A stretch of DNA of 14,437 nucleotides from Deltaproteobacteria bacterium. Its GTDB lineage: Bacteria; Desulfobacterota_B; Binatia; UBA9968. Every line of letters starts with the position of its first letter. Within the stretch, counting starts at the first letter, position 1. The position numbers and the translations under genes are program-made. Below are positions 7,154 to 14,049 of the stretch, piece by piece. The notes below the pieces were generated by a model, which saw only the letters and a list, made by a program, of their open reading frames with translations, was not told the DNA's origin and did no database searches. The DNA lies in contig VBKY01000215.1 in the NCBI GenBank assembly GCA_005879255.1, positions 10,018 to 24,454 of the forward strand. The letters run 5' to 3'.

Positions 7154-7170
7154 AGTGAATCGAGGAGGGC

Positions 7171-8184
7171 ATGATGCTCAAGAGGATTTATTTTTTGTTC
7201 GCGCTTGTCGCTGCCATGATGACGAGCGCAGCGCCGGCTTACAGCCAGAGCGCCAACCTCATCGCCGCCGGAAAAAAAGAAGGCAAAGCCGTCGTCTACG
7301 GCTCCCTGGAGTCAGACACGGCGGAAACGGCTTTCGGCGCTTTCAAGAAAAAAACCGGCATTGAGGTCGACTACTGGCGCGCGTCGGCGACCAAGGTGAT
7401 GGATCGTGCCTTAAGCGAATCCCGCGCCGGCAAGCCGCTCTTCGATATCATCTTGACCAATGACAACCCGATGCAGATCATGTTTAAAGAAGGCCTTTTT
7501 GCCAAATACGATTCGCCTTCGGCAAAAGACTTTACCAAGGAATCGATCGATCCAAATCTCGGCCCACGCTATCGCAATGTCGTCATCGGTGTCGTGTACA
7601 ATAAGGATGTGATCAAGTCCGCCGATGCGCCGAAGGGGCTGGAAGATCTCGTCAAGCCGCAATATCGCGGCAAGCTCGTCATGCCCGATCCGACGCAGCA
7701 CACAACCACGACTCAGTGGGTGGCCAGCCTGGATAAGCTCATGGGCAAAGAGAAGGCGGACAAATTTATCCGTGATCTGGCTGCGCAAAAACCCATATTG
7801 GTCGAGTCCCTGCTGCCGGCCGCCGAGCGCGTCGCCACCGGCGAGACGCCGATCGCGATCACCTACATTAAGTACGTTTACATTTTCGGCCAGAGGGGCG
7901 CGCCTTTGGACTACATCAGGCTGGGGAAGTTTATGGGTGATGGACACTACTTGAGTTTAAACGCCAAGGCGCCCCACGCCAACGCCGGCAAGGCATTCAT
8001 CGATTATTTCCTCGGCGCTGAGAACATGGCAATGATCGCCAAACTAGGCGAGTTCGTGAACCGCAAAGGTGTGTACCCGCCGCTGCCCGACGCGGACAAA
8101 GTCCAATTCGTCGAAATGTATGATCTCGACTCGAAGAAATTCGCCGAGAAAAAGAAGGAATACCAGCAGATCTTTTTGCGTTAA
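7171..8184 (+). CDS. ABC transporter periplasmic substrate-binding protein (iron-type family)
   Basis: A ~337-residue extracellular solute-binding protein with a signal peptide: MLKR, hydrophobic FLFALVAAMM, and cleavage near PAYS|QS. The start of the mature protein, LIAAGKKEGKAVVYGS, is typical of the Fe3+/FbpA-like family. The same holds for FDIILTNDNPMQIMFKEGLFAKYDSP, VVIGVVYNKDVI and LVKPQYRGKLVMPDPT. Two ATGs are adjacent at 7171 and 7174; AGGAGG (7163-7168) is 2 nt from the first and 5 nt from the second, so 7174 may be the real start. The C-terminal lobe has AITYIKYVYIF rather than the adjacent Tyr-Tyr pair that binds ferric iron in FbpA, so the ligand may be an organic compound or another metal complex. 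It would feed the permease encoded 12 bp downstream. Confidence 0.87.
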   Translation: MMLKRIYFLFALVAAMMTSAAPAYSQSANLIAAGKKEGKAVVYGSLESDTAETAFGAFKKKTGIEVDYWRASATKVMDRALSESRAGKPLFDIILTNDNPMQIMFKEGLFAKYDSPSAKDFTKESIDPNLGPRYRNVVIGVVYNKDVIKSADAPKGLEDLVKPQYRGKLVMPDPTQHTTTTQWVASLDKLMGKEKADKFIRDLAAQKPILVESLLPAAERVATGETPIAITYIKYVYIFGQRGAPLDYIRLGKFMGDGHYLSLNAKAPHANAGKAFIDYFLGAENMAMIAKLGEFVNRKGVYPPLPDADKVQFVEMYDLDSKKFAEKKKEYQQIFLR

Positions 8185-8196
8185 CTTGGTCCACTT

Positions 8197-9954
8197 GTGT
8201 CTGCGGATGAAAGAGCGCTGGCGGTCGAACCTAACGTACCGACTGCCTGGAGCCGAACTCGCTTAGGAGCTTTTCTCAGCCAGCCGGTGAGCTGGGTCTT
8301 TCTCATCGTCGGCGGCATCATCGCTTTTCTTAGTCTCTATCCGACTTTTTTTCTTTTCTACGGCAGCCTTACAGACGCGCCTCTGGGCGTTCCGGGAAAA
8401 TTCACGCTGGAAAATTATGTGCGAGCTTACAGCGATCCGGAAGCCTATCCGCTGCTCCTGAATTCGTTCATCTTCGGCATCGGTGCGGCGGGCCTTTCGG
8501 TGATTTTCGCCCTCGCGTTGGCCTGGATTACGATCCGCACCAACGCTCCCTTTCGCAGGTTCTTCGAGCTTACCGCGATCATTCCCAACATCCTGCCGCC
8601 GATTTTAGTTGCGATCTCCTGGGTCATGCTGCTCAATCCGAGCAACGGTCTGATCAACGGCGTGTTTGTGAGACTCTTCGGGCTGGAGAAAGGGCCGTTC
8701 AATATCTATTCGATGCCGGGTCTTATCTTTGTCGAAGCGTTGATCTTAACGCCGCTGGCTTTCTTGATCATCGCCGCGGCGCTAAAAAGCATGGATCCTT
8801 CACTGGAGGAATCGGCCAAGACGCTCGGATCGAATGAATTCGGCGTCATGCGGCGCATTACATTTCCGCTGATTCGGCCCGCGATCCTCGCCGCGGGGAC
8901 GTTGAATTTCGTGCGCGCTGTGGAAAGCTTCGATACGCCCGCGATTATTGCGCTCCCAGCCCGAATCGAAGTTTTCACGACTAAAATATGGCGCGAAGCG
9001 TTGGGATCGTTTCCGACCAATCATAATTTGGCAGCCGCTTACGGCGTCGGCATTCTCGTAGTGGCGCTGATATTTGTTTACCTCTATCGCATCTTCACAT
9101 CGCAAGTGGAAAATTTTTCTACGGTCACGGGCAAAGGTTTTCGGCCCCATCAAATCGATCTCGGACCTTGGCGCTACACCGCATCCGGCATCGCCTTGCT
9201 GCTCCTCGTGATGCTGGTCGTGTTGCCGATCTTGGTTCTTACGTTAGTCGCGATTTTGCCCTACTATCACGTCCCCACTTGGGAGACCTGGCACCGCTTA
9301 ACCCTGGATCATTTCCGTTATGTCTGGGCCACGCCGCGCGTTCACAAAGCCTTCGTGAACAGTTTATTTCTTGCGCTGGTCGGGGCCACGGTGTGCATGG
9401 TCCTCGCCTCGCTGGCGTCTTACATAACAGTGCGCACGAAAATCGCGGCGCGCGGTGTCATTGAAGGATTGGTTTTCATTCCGTGGGCGTTTCCCGGCAC
9501 CGCCATGGCCCTGGGACTGCTCTGGGCATACGTCGATTTTCCGATTCCAGTGTACGCCACGATCTGGATTATTTTGATCGCCTATGTCACGCGCTTCCTG
9601 CCGTACGGCTTGCGCGCCGTGACCAGCACGATCATTCAAGTGCACAAGGAACTGGAAGAAGCTTCCATTGTTTGCGGAGCGGGATTTGTGGCGACGTTTC
9701 GCCGAGTGCTGATTCCGATGATGCGCCCCGGCGTGATCGCCGGTTGGATTATTCTGGTGACGATTTTTATGCGCGAGTTCAGCGCCACGTTGTTCCTCTA
9801 CAGTCCCGGCTCAGAACCGCTCGGGCCCCTACTATATTTTCTCTATCTCGACGGCATGCGCGGCCGAGTCGCCGCCATCGGTCTGGTGATCTCGGTCATC
9901 TCGGTGATCTTGATCGCCATCGCCCAGCGCTACTCGCGCTGGGAAACGAACTGA
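8197..9954 (+). CDS. ABC transporter permease, fused double-domain (iron/2-aminoethylphosphonate type)
   Basis: A 585-residue inner-membrane protein made of two tandem binding-protein-dependent permease domains, as in FbpB/AfuB-type transporters. Each half carries the cytoplasmic EAA loop that contacts the ATPase: LEESAKTLGSNEFGVMRRI (203-221) and LEEASIVCGAGFVATFRRV (486-504), followed by P.IRP or PMMRP. Around 12 hydrophobic spans are visible, the first at ~32-57 after a ~30-residue polar N-terminus. The start is GTG at 8197, 12 bp after the binding-protein stop. No clear Shine-Dalgarno precedes it, so translation is probably coupled. The cognate ATPase gene is not in the window and must be elsewhere or shared with another system. 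An inverted repeat begins directly after the stop codon. Confidence 0.92.
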   Translation: MSADERALAVEPNVPTAWSRTRLGAFLSQPVSWVFLIVGGIIAFLSLYPTFFLFYGSLTDAPLGVPGKFTLENYVRAYSDPEAYPLLLNSFIFGIGAAGLSVIFALALAWITIRTNAPFRRFFELTAIIPNILPPILVAISWVMLLNPSNGLINGVFVRLFGLEKGPFNIYSMPGLIFVEALILTPLAFLIIAAALKSMDPSLEESAKTLGSNEFGVMRRITFPLIRPAILAAGTLNFVRAVESFDTPAIIALPARIEVFTTKIWREALGSFPTNHNLAAAYGVGILVVALIFVYLYRIFTSQVENFSTVTGKGFRPHQIDLGPWRYTASGIALLLLVMLVVLPILVLTLVAILPYYHVPTWETWHRLTLDHFRYVWATPRVHKAFVNSLFLALVGATVCMVLASLASYITVRTKIAARGVIEGLVFIPWAFPGTAMALGLLWAYVDFPIPVYATIWIILIAYVTRFLPYGLRAVTSTIIQVHKELEEASIVCGAGFVATFRRVLIPMMRPGVIAGWIILVTIFMREFSATLFLYSPGSEPLGPLLYFLYLDGMRGRVAAIGLVISVISVILIAIAQRYSRWETN

Positions 9955-10021
9955 GTCGAGGATCGAGGATAGAAAGTCAAACGTAGCGTCGATCCTCAAT
10001 CCTCAATCTTCCATCCTCGAC
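9955..10021. repeat. Inverted, internally repeated GAGGAT element
   Basis: GTCGAGGAT (9955-9963) pairs exactly with ATCCTCGAC (10013-10021). Inside, GAGGATCG (9958-9965) can alternatively pair with CGATCCTC (9990-9997). The arms contain tandem GAGGAT and ATCCTCA units. The element starts at the base after the permease stop and ends 13 bp before the next gene's ribosome site. It could end or stabilise the permease mRNA or be a dispersed repeat. Confidence 0.7.
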
Positions 10022-10044
10022 CCAAAAACAACCAAGGAGGAATA

Positions 10045-11037
10045 GTGGAGAAATTATTTCTAACCGTCGCCTGTGGCGACTATGACCGAACCAAACCTCT
10101 TCAGGACGGCTCGGTGGAGCCGGAAGGAACCAAACTAAATTATCTGCCGATGCAGTCGGAAGAAATCTTCTGGCGCATGGGGCATTACCGAGAATTCGAT
10201 GTCTCGGAAATGTCGCTCTCCAACCATATAACCATGATTGGTCGTGGAGACTCCCCGTTCGTGGGTATTCCGATATTTCCGTCGCGATTCTTCAGGCATT
10301 CGTCCGTCTACTACAATGTCGAATCAGGAATCAAAAAACCGGAAGACTTCAAAGGTAAAAAAGTTGGCACTCCGGAATACGCGATGACGGCGGCCGTGTG
10401 GATTCGCGGGTTTTTTAACGACGACTACGGCGTGAGAGCGCAGGATATGAAGTGGTTTCTCGGCGGACAGGAAGAGCCGGGCCGGAAAGAACGAGTCAAA
10501 CTAGACCTTCCCCCGGAAATCACCGTCCAGTCGATACCCGACGACCGGACACTCAACAGCATGCTGGAGAGCGGAGAAATCGATGCGCTAATTTCGGCCC
10601 GCAGTCCCTCCTGTCTTGCCAACGGTTCGGGGAAAGTGCAGCGCCTGTTTCCCAACTACAAGGAAGTGGAAATCGAATATTACGAGCGCACGAAGATTTT
10701 TCCGATCATGCACATCGTGGTGATTCGCAGGGACGTGTATGAACGGCACCCATGGGTTGCCCGGAGTCTATATAAGGCCTTTTGTGACGCCAAGAACCGC
10801 GCCATCGAGAACATGCATATTTCCAATGCGCACGCCTGCACGCTCCCGTGGCTGTCGTGGGAAAGAGAGCAGCTCAGAGAAATCTTCGGTCCTGATTGGT
10901 GGCCCTATGGCATCGAGGCCAACCGCCACGTGCTCGAATCTTTAATTCGCTACATGACAGAACAAGGGCTTTTGAAAAGGCCTCTGAAAGTCGAGGAAAT
11001 TTTTGCGCCGAGCTCTATGGGAGAGTTCAAGCTGTAG
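10045..11037 (+). CDS. 4,5-dihydroxyphthalate decarboxylase-like / binding-protein-fold protein
   Basis: A 330-residue protein of the family annotated as 4,5-dihydroxyphthalate decarboxylase (Pht5-like) or as an ABC-type substrate-binding protein. Features seen: LTVACGDYDRTKPLQDG at the N-terminus, FDVSEMSLSNHI, and VGIPIFPSRFFRHSSVYYN. After these come KKPEDFKGKKVGTPEY-MTAAVWIRG, then ESGEIDALISAR and FPIMHIVVIRRDVYE. The layout is the two-lobe periplasmic-binding fold, but no signal peptide is present, so it is cytosolic or exported by another route. GTG at 10045 is chosen because AAGGAGG (10034-10040) lies 4 nt upstream. It follows the permease by 90 bp on the same strand. True phthalate decarboxylation is only one option; most members of this family in environmental genomes are uncharacterised. 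Confidence 0.82.
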   Translation: MEKLFLTVACGDYDRTKPLQDGSVEPEGTKLNYLPMQSEEIFWRMGHYREFDVSEMSLSNHITMIGRGDSPFVGIPIFPSRFFRHSSVYYNVESGIKKPEDFKGKKVGTPEYAMTAAVWIRGFFNDDYGVRAQDMKWFLGGQEEPGRKERVKLDLPPEITVQSIPDDRTLNSMLESGEIDALISARSPSCLANGSGKVQRLFPNYKEVEIEYYERTKIFPIMHIVVIRRDVYERHPWVARSLYKAFCDAKNRAIENMHISNAHACTLPWLSWEREQLREIFGPDWWPYGIEANRHVLESLIRYMTEQGLLKRPLKVEEIFAPSSMGEFKL

Positions 11038-11076
11038 AGAGGCATTAGGCGCTAGCCAAGGCGAGAGAGTGGACGT

Positions 11077-11535
11077 TTGGAACGACTGGAACTACTTGAA
11101 CGATTGGAACGGTTTGAACTGTCCGCAGGCGCCTCACGCCTCATCCGCTCCGCCCGCGTCGCCCATCTCGCTACCGCCGATGCCGGCGGTCAGCCGCACG
11201 TCATTCCAATATGCTTTGTCTTCGACGGCAACTATTTTTATTCGCCCGTCGACGAGAAACCGAAGCGTGTCACCCCGCGAAAGCTGAAACGGCTTAGAAA
11301 CATCCGGGAGAATCCACGAGTTTCGCTTATCATCGACCGTTACGACGAGAATTGGGCCAAGCTCGTGTACATTTTGATCATTGGCAAGGCTCGTGTGCTA
11401 GTGAGCGGCGACAAGCACCGCAAAGCGGTGAACCTACTTCGAAGAAAATATCCGCAGTACCGAGCAATGAGAATTGATCGCATGCCGATGATATTGATTC
11501 TACCGACGCGCATGACGAGCTGGGGCGCAATATAG
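11077..11535 (+). CDS. PPOX-fold flavin/F420-dependent oxidoreductase
   Basis: A ~152-residue split-barrel protein of the pyridoxamine-phosphate-oxidase-like class (the 'PPOX class probable F420-dependent' type). Seen: ARVAHLATADAGGQPHVIPI (27-46), VDEKPKR (58-64), LKRLRNIRENPRVSLIIDRY (70-89), NWAKL, and RRKYPQYRAM, ending in TSWG. Such small proteins bind FMN, F420 or heme and act as reductases. The start is uncertain. TTG at 11077 has GAGAGAG upstream, but the first 15 codons are a 9-bp tandem repeat; TTG at 11104 would trim most of it and still leave the whole conserved domain. It lies 39 bp after the Pht5-like gene, perhaps in the same transcript. Confidence 0.82.
   Translation: MERLELLERLERFELSAGASRLIRSARVAHLATADAGGQPHVIPICFVFDGNYFYSPVDEKPKRVTPRKLKRLRNIRENPRVSLIIDRYDENWAKLVYILIIGKARVLVSGDKHRKAVNLLRRKYPQYRAMRIDRMPMILILPTRMTSWGAI
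11078..11122 (+). repeat. Five-unit 9-bp tandem repeat inside the PPOX reading frame
   Basis: Units TGGAACGAC, TGGAACTAC, TTGAACGAT, TGGAACGGT and TTGAACTGT run without gaps. Because 9 bp is three codons, the frame reads LER-LEL-LER-LER-FEL. The conserved domain begins only after it, so this is probably a non-coding repeat captured as an N-terminal extension. Confidence 0.75.
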
Positions 11536-11539
11536 ACGG

Positions 11540-11632
11540 CTAAACGCCAATCCCCAGTGACTTTAAAAGTCGCAACAAATATTTTTCGTGCAGGCCAAGC
11601 GTCCTCGCCGCCGCGGCGCGGTTGCCATTCTA
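11540..11632 (-). pseudogene. Remnant of a Fis-type helix-turn-helix regulator C-terminus
   Basis: On the minus strand from 11629 down to the stop at 11540-11542 the frame reads NGNRAAAARTLGLHEKYLL, then RLLKSLGIGV, stop. This is the C-terminal Fis helix-turn-helix shape of NtrC-type sigma-54 activators ('GN..AAA..LGL....L.RLLK.LGI'). The codon before it is TAG (11630-11632). The other minus-strand frames upstream give no receiver or AAA+ sequence, so only about 29 codons survive. It is a gene fragment, not an expressed gene. The remainder has been deleted or replaced by the stretch up to 11780. Confidence 0.65.
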
Positions 11633-11665
11633 GAGTTTCTGTTGAAGAGCAAAGGAGTCTATTCA

Positions 11666-11685
11666 GGGTAATCTTTATATTACCC
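11666..11685. repeat. Perfect AT-rich hairpin
   Basis: GGGTAAT (11666-11672) and ATTACCC (11679-11685) are exact inverted repeats with a 6-nt loop CTTTAT. More GGTAAT/GTTAC motifs follow at 11699-11714. It lies between the Fis remnant and the end of the CPBP-like frame; its function is unknown. Confidence 0.5.
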
Positions 11686-11747
11686 CGCGTTATCTGACGG
11701 TAATAAAAAGTTACTCTTCCTGGCGCAGAGTGTGAGGAACGAATAGA

Positions 11748-11759
11748 AGCGTTAACGCT
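11748..11759. repeat. 12-bp perfect palindrome
   Basis: AGCGTTAACGCT is a complete palindrome in the short gap downstream of the CPBP-like frame. It could be a protein-binding site or chance. Confidence 0.4.
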
Positions 11760-11833
11760 ATAAGGCGGCCCAGGGGCTTAGATAGCGTGCAGACTTACTG
11801 TCCGTCTCTGAATTGTGAGTCGTTGGGATCCGA

Positions 11834-12503
11834 TCAGAACAGCAAACGGCCGGACAGTAATAATGCCGCCGCGCAAACCCAATGGAGTAGGACTGAAGAA
11901 AGGATGCTCTCCGAACGCTCTCGCGCTATCCCGGACGCGAAACCGAAAATGAGGGCACCTCCTGAAATGAGAAACCATTGACTGATTTTGGATCTGGCCA
12001 CTTGAGAAACTCAGAAACAAAAGAAGAGACGCCCCGGCATACAGTGCGGTCGATATTAAAGTAGGCCAGGAACGCCACCACAGACCACCGCTTTTTTGTA
12101 TCGGCAGGCGCGCAGCGAGATGTCCGAGAATCACACCGCGGAAAAGCAACTCCGCTCCCAGCGGAAGAAGGAGCGCAGCGAGACCGGTGAATTCGTAAAC
12201 GTTGTCGGGTCCCATCCGGTAGGCGAGCGATCCAGGGGCCCAAGCTCCGCCGGTCACGGCGCCGATGAGAGCGGCGGGGAGCGCGATCAGCCAGCCAAAA
12301 CCCGTAGGTGCTCGCCAACCGTAAAGTCCCGGAACCCGGCGGGCCTTTGACCAAAAAAGGATCCCCGCCGTCATCGTGAGAGCCACGGCAGACAAAAGCA
12401 CTGTGTCTCCAGTGATAAACCCACGATCGCGGAGCAGGTTGCCGACAAAAATCAGCGCTACTGCAGGCGACAACGCCGCGACAGCGATAGGTTCGGTGCC
12501 CAA
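11834..12503 (-). pseudogene. CPBP-like (CAAX-protease-related) membrane domain, frameshifted and lacking catalytic residues
   Basis: From TTG 12503 the frame encodes several membrane spans (IAVAALSPAVALIFVGNLL; WLIALPAALIGAVTGG; ALLLPLGAELLFRGVILGHL). It then loses resemblance after ALYAGASLLLFLS, near 12015. The family's last conserved segment is in another minus-strand frame below 12010: FLISGGALIFGFASGIARER, then SESILSSVLLHW, ending at a TGA at 11834-11836. One base too many between ~11985 and 12013 explains this. In CPBP proteases the active site is EExxxR, FxxxH and HxxxN/D. Here the first Glu is Ala (GAELLFR), the middle motif reads YAGAS (no His), and the last reads HWVCA (no Asn), so proteolysis is unlikely even if the frame is repaired. 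The original reading frame continues to 11778 as junk. The start may not be independent: see the overlapping upstream frame. Confidence 0.65.
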
Positions 12504-13072
12504 AAAGCTTCCCGCACCGCTTCGATGATCTGCGTAGGCGAAAGACTCGTTCCAGTCTTGCGCGGGGAAGCACCGTTTTCTGTTGAGCCACCCCAGCGGT
12601 TTTCGGAGCCACTTTTCACCGCCGGGTCCAAAAGATTCAGACGTTCATACGCTCGCTCGAGCGATGCCGGAAGGCTTCCATCTAACTGACGCAATCTATA
12701 GGTCGAGGGATCATCTTGAAATATCAATATTCCCAACCGCTGCCCGTAAACCTTTTGAAGCTGCCGCTGGACCTCATCTATGCTGGCGTCCGAACGGCAG
12801 GCAACCGCGACAGACACGTTGGCAATCTGGACTTGTGCCAGCTCCTCAACTTCATGAAAACCGTCAAAATCCTCTGGCGCGTAAATCAGTTCGTCGACGG
12901 CACGCAGTCGGTCGGCGATATATTCCAACAGATCGGTTTCCGACCACCTTCCATAGTTTTTGAGGACGATTTCCTGCTGCTCTAACTGCTTTAACATCGC
13001 AGAGGTGGAATGGAGCAGATCCGGCGGAAGCGCGGCTAAATCTCGAGCGAAAGCGGCATGATCTTGGCACAA
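12458..13072 (-). CDS. Probable C-terminal half of the DHH-like protein (frame-separated)
   Basis: A 204-codon frame starting at a TTG (13070-13072) that overlaps the end of the DHH-like gene by 37 bp. No Shine-Dalgarno is seen, and the frame carries a TAA just upstream. The protein looks like a C-terminal region: ARDLAALPPDLL, GRWSETDLLEYIADRLRAVD, VAVACRSDASIDEV, GILIFQDDPSTYRLRQLDG. It closes with ERLNLLDPAVKSGSENRWGG and SPRKTGTSLSPTQIIEAVREAF, after which it runs into a different frame and stops. I recognise no catalytic motif. A single missing base near 13065-13075 would join it to the upstream DHH-like frame; a missing T in the T5 run at 12502-12506 would join it to the CPBP-like frame. 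It is more likely part of a broken gene than a free-standing gene. Confidence 0.55.
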   Translation of the reverse strand: MCQDHAAFARDLAALPPDLLHSTSAMLKQLEQQEIVLKNYGRWSETDLLEYIADRLRAVDELIYAPEDFDGFHEVEELAQVQIANVSVAVACRSDASIDEVQRQLQKVYGQRLGILIFQDDPSTYRLRQLDGSLPASLERAYERLNLLDPAVKSGSENRWGGSTENGASPRKTGTSLSPTQIIEAVREAFWAPNLSLSRRCRLQ

Positions 13073-14049
13073 GTTTTAGAGCGATCGTTGAGACGGCTGT
13101 GGTTAAGGACTACCCACAGGGCAAGAAGAGTGTCCAGATCGGCATCGTTTGCCAACACAACCCAGTCGCGATTGCGCAGTTCGAGACCCTTGCGAATCAA
13201 TACCATGGCCTGTTCGCAGGTGGCCAAGGATCGAATACATCCTTCGTGATGATCTAGGTTGTAGAGTTGCTTCTGAACATCGACGAACGGATCGCCTTGT
13301 GCCGCACCGTCGAGAAAAATCGTTCCAGCCGGGTATTTGCGTGCCTGCTTGGCAGGTATCGCTAGTCCGCGCTCCGCGCGAACCGTGATCGTGGGCGCTT
13401 CAACGCACGTGAGGACCCGTCTCGCGCCGTCGTTTCTGATGCTATAGCGATTCGGCACCGCTGAAACCTTGGCGAGATCCAAGTCCTTGGCGAAAACCGA
13501 TTCGGCTTTGCCGTTACCCCGCTCCCCATTGTTATGACTCGTTCCATCGCTCTTTACCTTCTCTGCTGGTGATCCATGCTGTGGAGAACGAATTCCTATC
13601 TCCCAGCCATCGTTACTCGTGAACGAACGCCGCTCGCGTTTCGTGAAGTCATCAGTAATCTCGTTCGTCGAAGTATTGGCTAGCCGCTCGCGCTGCAGAA
13701 GCAGTATGCGAGCGTCCTCGATAGACTGACACGAGAGCAAAGTGTCGCGAATGTAGTGGTCGGAATCATCAGATCTTCCTTTTGCCGGTGAAAACATCGT
13801 CTTTAGCTTGTGAATATAATCGCTGTAACCTCCGGCCCTCATAGGATTGTATTCCCAAACAGTTTGCCATGGGACTAAGCCACCGAAAGCTAGGCGAACG
13901 AGCTCGACGGAGGGCGCTGGCATACCCGTGATCAATACAAGCGCTTGCTCACCGCTGGCAAATTTTATCTGATAGTAGCGTTGGCGATCGATGAAATGAT
14001 GAAGGACCCGCATGGCGGGACCAATTCCTGTGTCCGTTCCGATAGTCAT
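13036..14049 (-). CDS. DHH-phosphoesterase-like protein, probably C-terminally truncated by frameshift
   Basis: A 337-codon frame from ATG 14047-14049, with GGAG 8 nt upstream. Residues 1-~115 form an unrecognised domain (RQRYYQIKFASGEQALVLI, TGMPAPSVELVRLAFGGLVP). Residues ~120-210 are a polar low-complexity linker. Residues ~215-320 resemble a DHH phosphoesterase: TIFLDGAAQGDPF, LYNLDHHEGC with DHH at 266-268, and ANDADLDTLLALWVVLNH with Asp at 302, 304 and 306 as likely metal ligands. DHH enzymes are Mn-dependent nucleases, pyrophosphatases or oligonucleotide/cyclic-dinucleotide hydrolases, but normally need more motifs plus a DHHA1-type domain, so activity here is unproven. The last 11 residues (CAKIMPLSLEI) look out of frame; the expected continuation lies in the overlapping frame below 13072. 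Confidence 0.6.
   Translation of the reverse strand: MTIGTDTGIGPAMRVLHHFIDRQRYYQIKFASGEQALVLITGMPAPSVELVRLAFGGLVPWQTVWEYNPMRAGGYSDYIHKLKTMFSPAKGRSDDSDHYIRDTLLSCQSIEDARILLLQRERLANTSTNEITDDFTKRERRSFTSNDGWEIGIRSPQHGSPAEKVKSDGTSHNNGERGNGKAESVFAKDLDLAKVSAVPNRYSIRNDGARRVLTCVEAPTITVRAERGLAIPAKQARKYPAGTIFLDGAAQGDPFVDVQKQLYNLDHHEGCIRSLATCEQAMVLIRKGLELRNRDWVVLANDADLDTLLALWVVLNHSRLNDRSKTCAKIMPLSLEI

Noticed and set aside
11003..11287. 94-codon plus-strand frame overlapping the Pht5-like and PPOX genes
   Set aside because: It reads the 9-bp repeat and the PPOX gene in another frame and gives Pro/Ser-rich sequence without homology.
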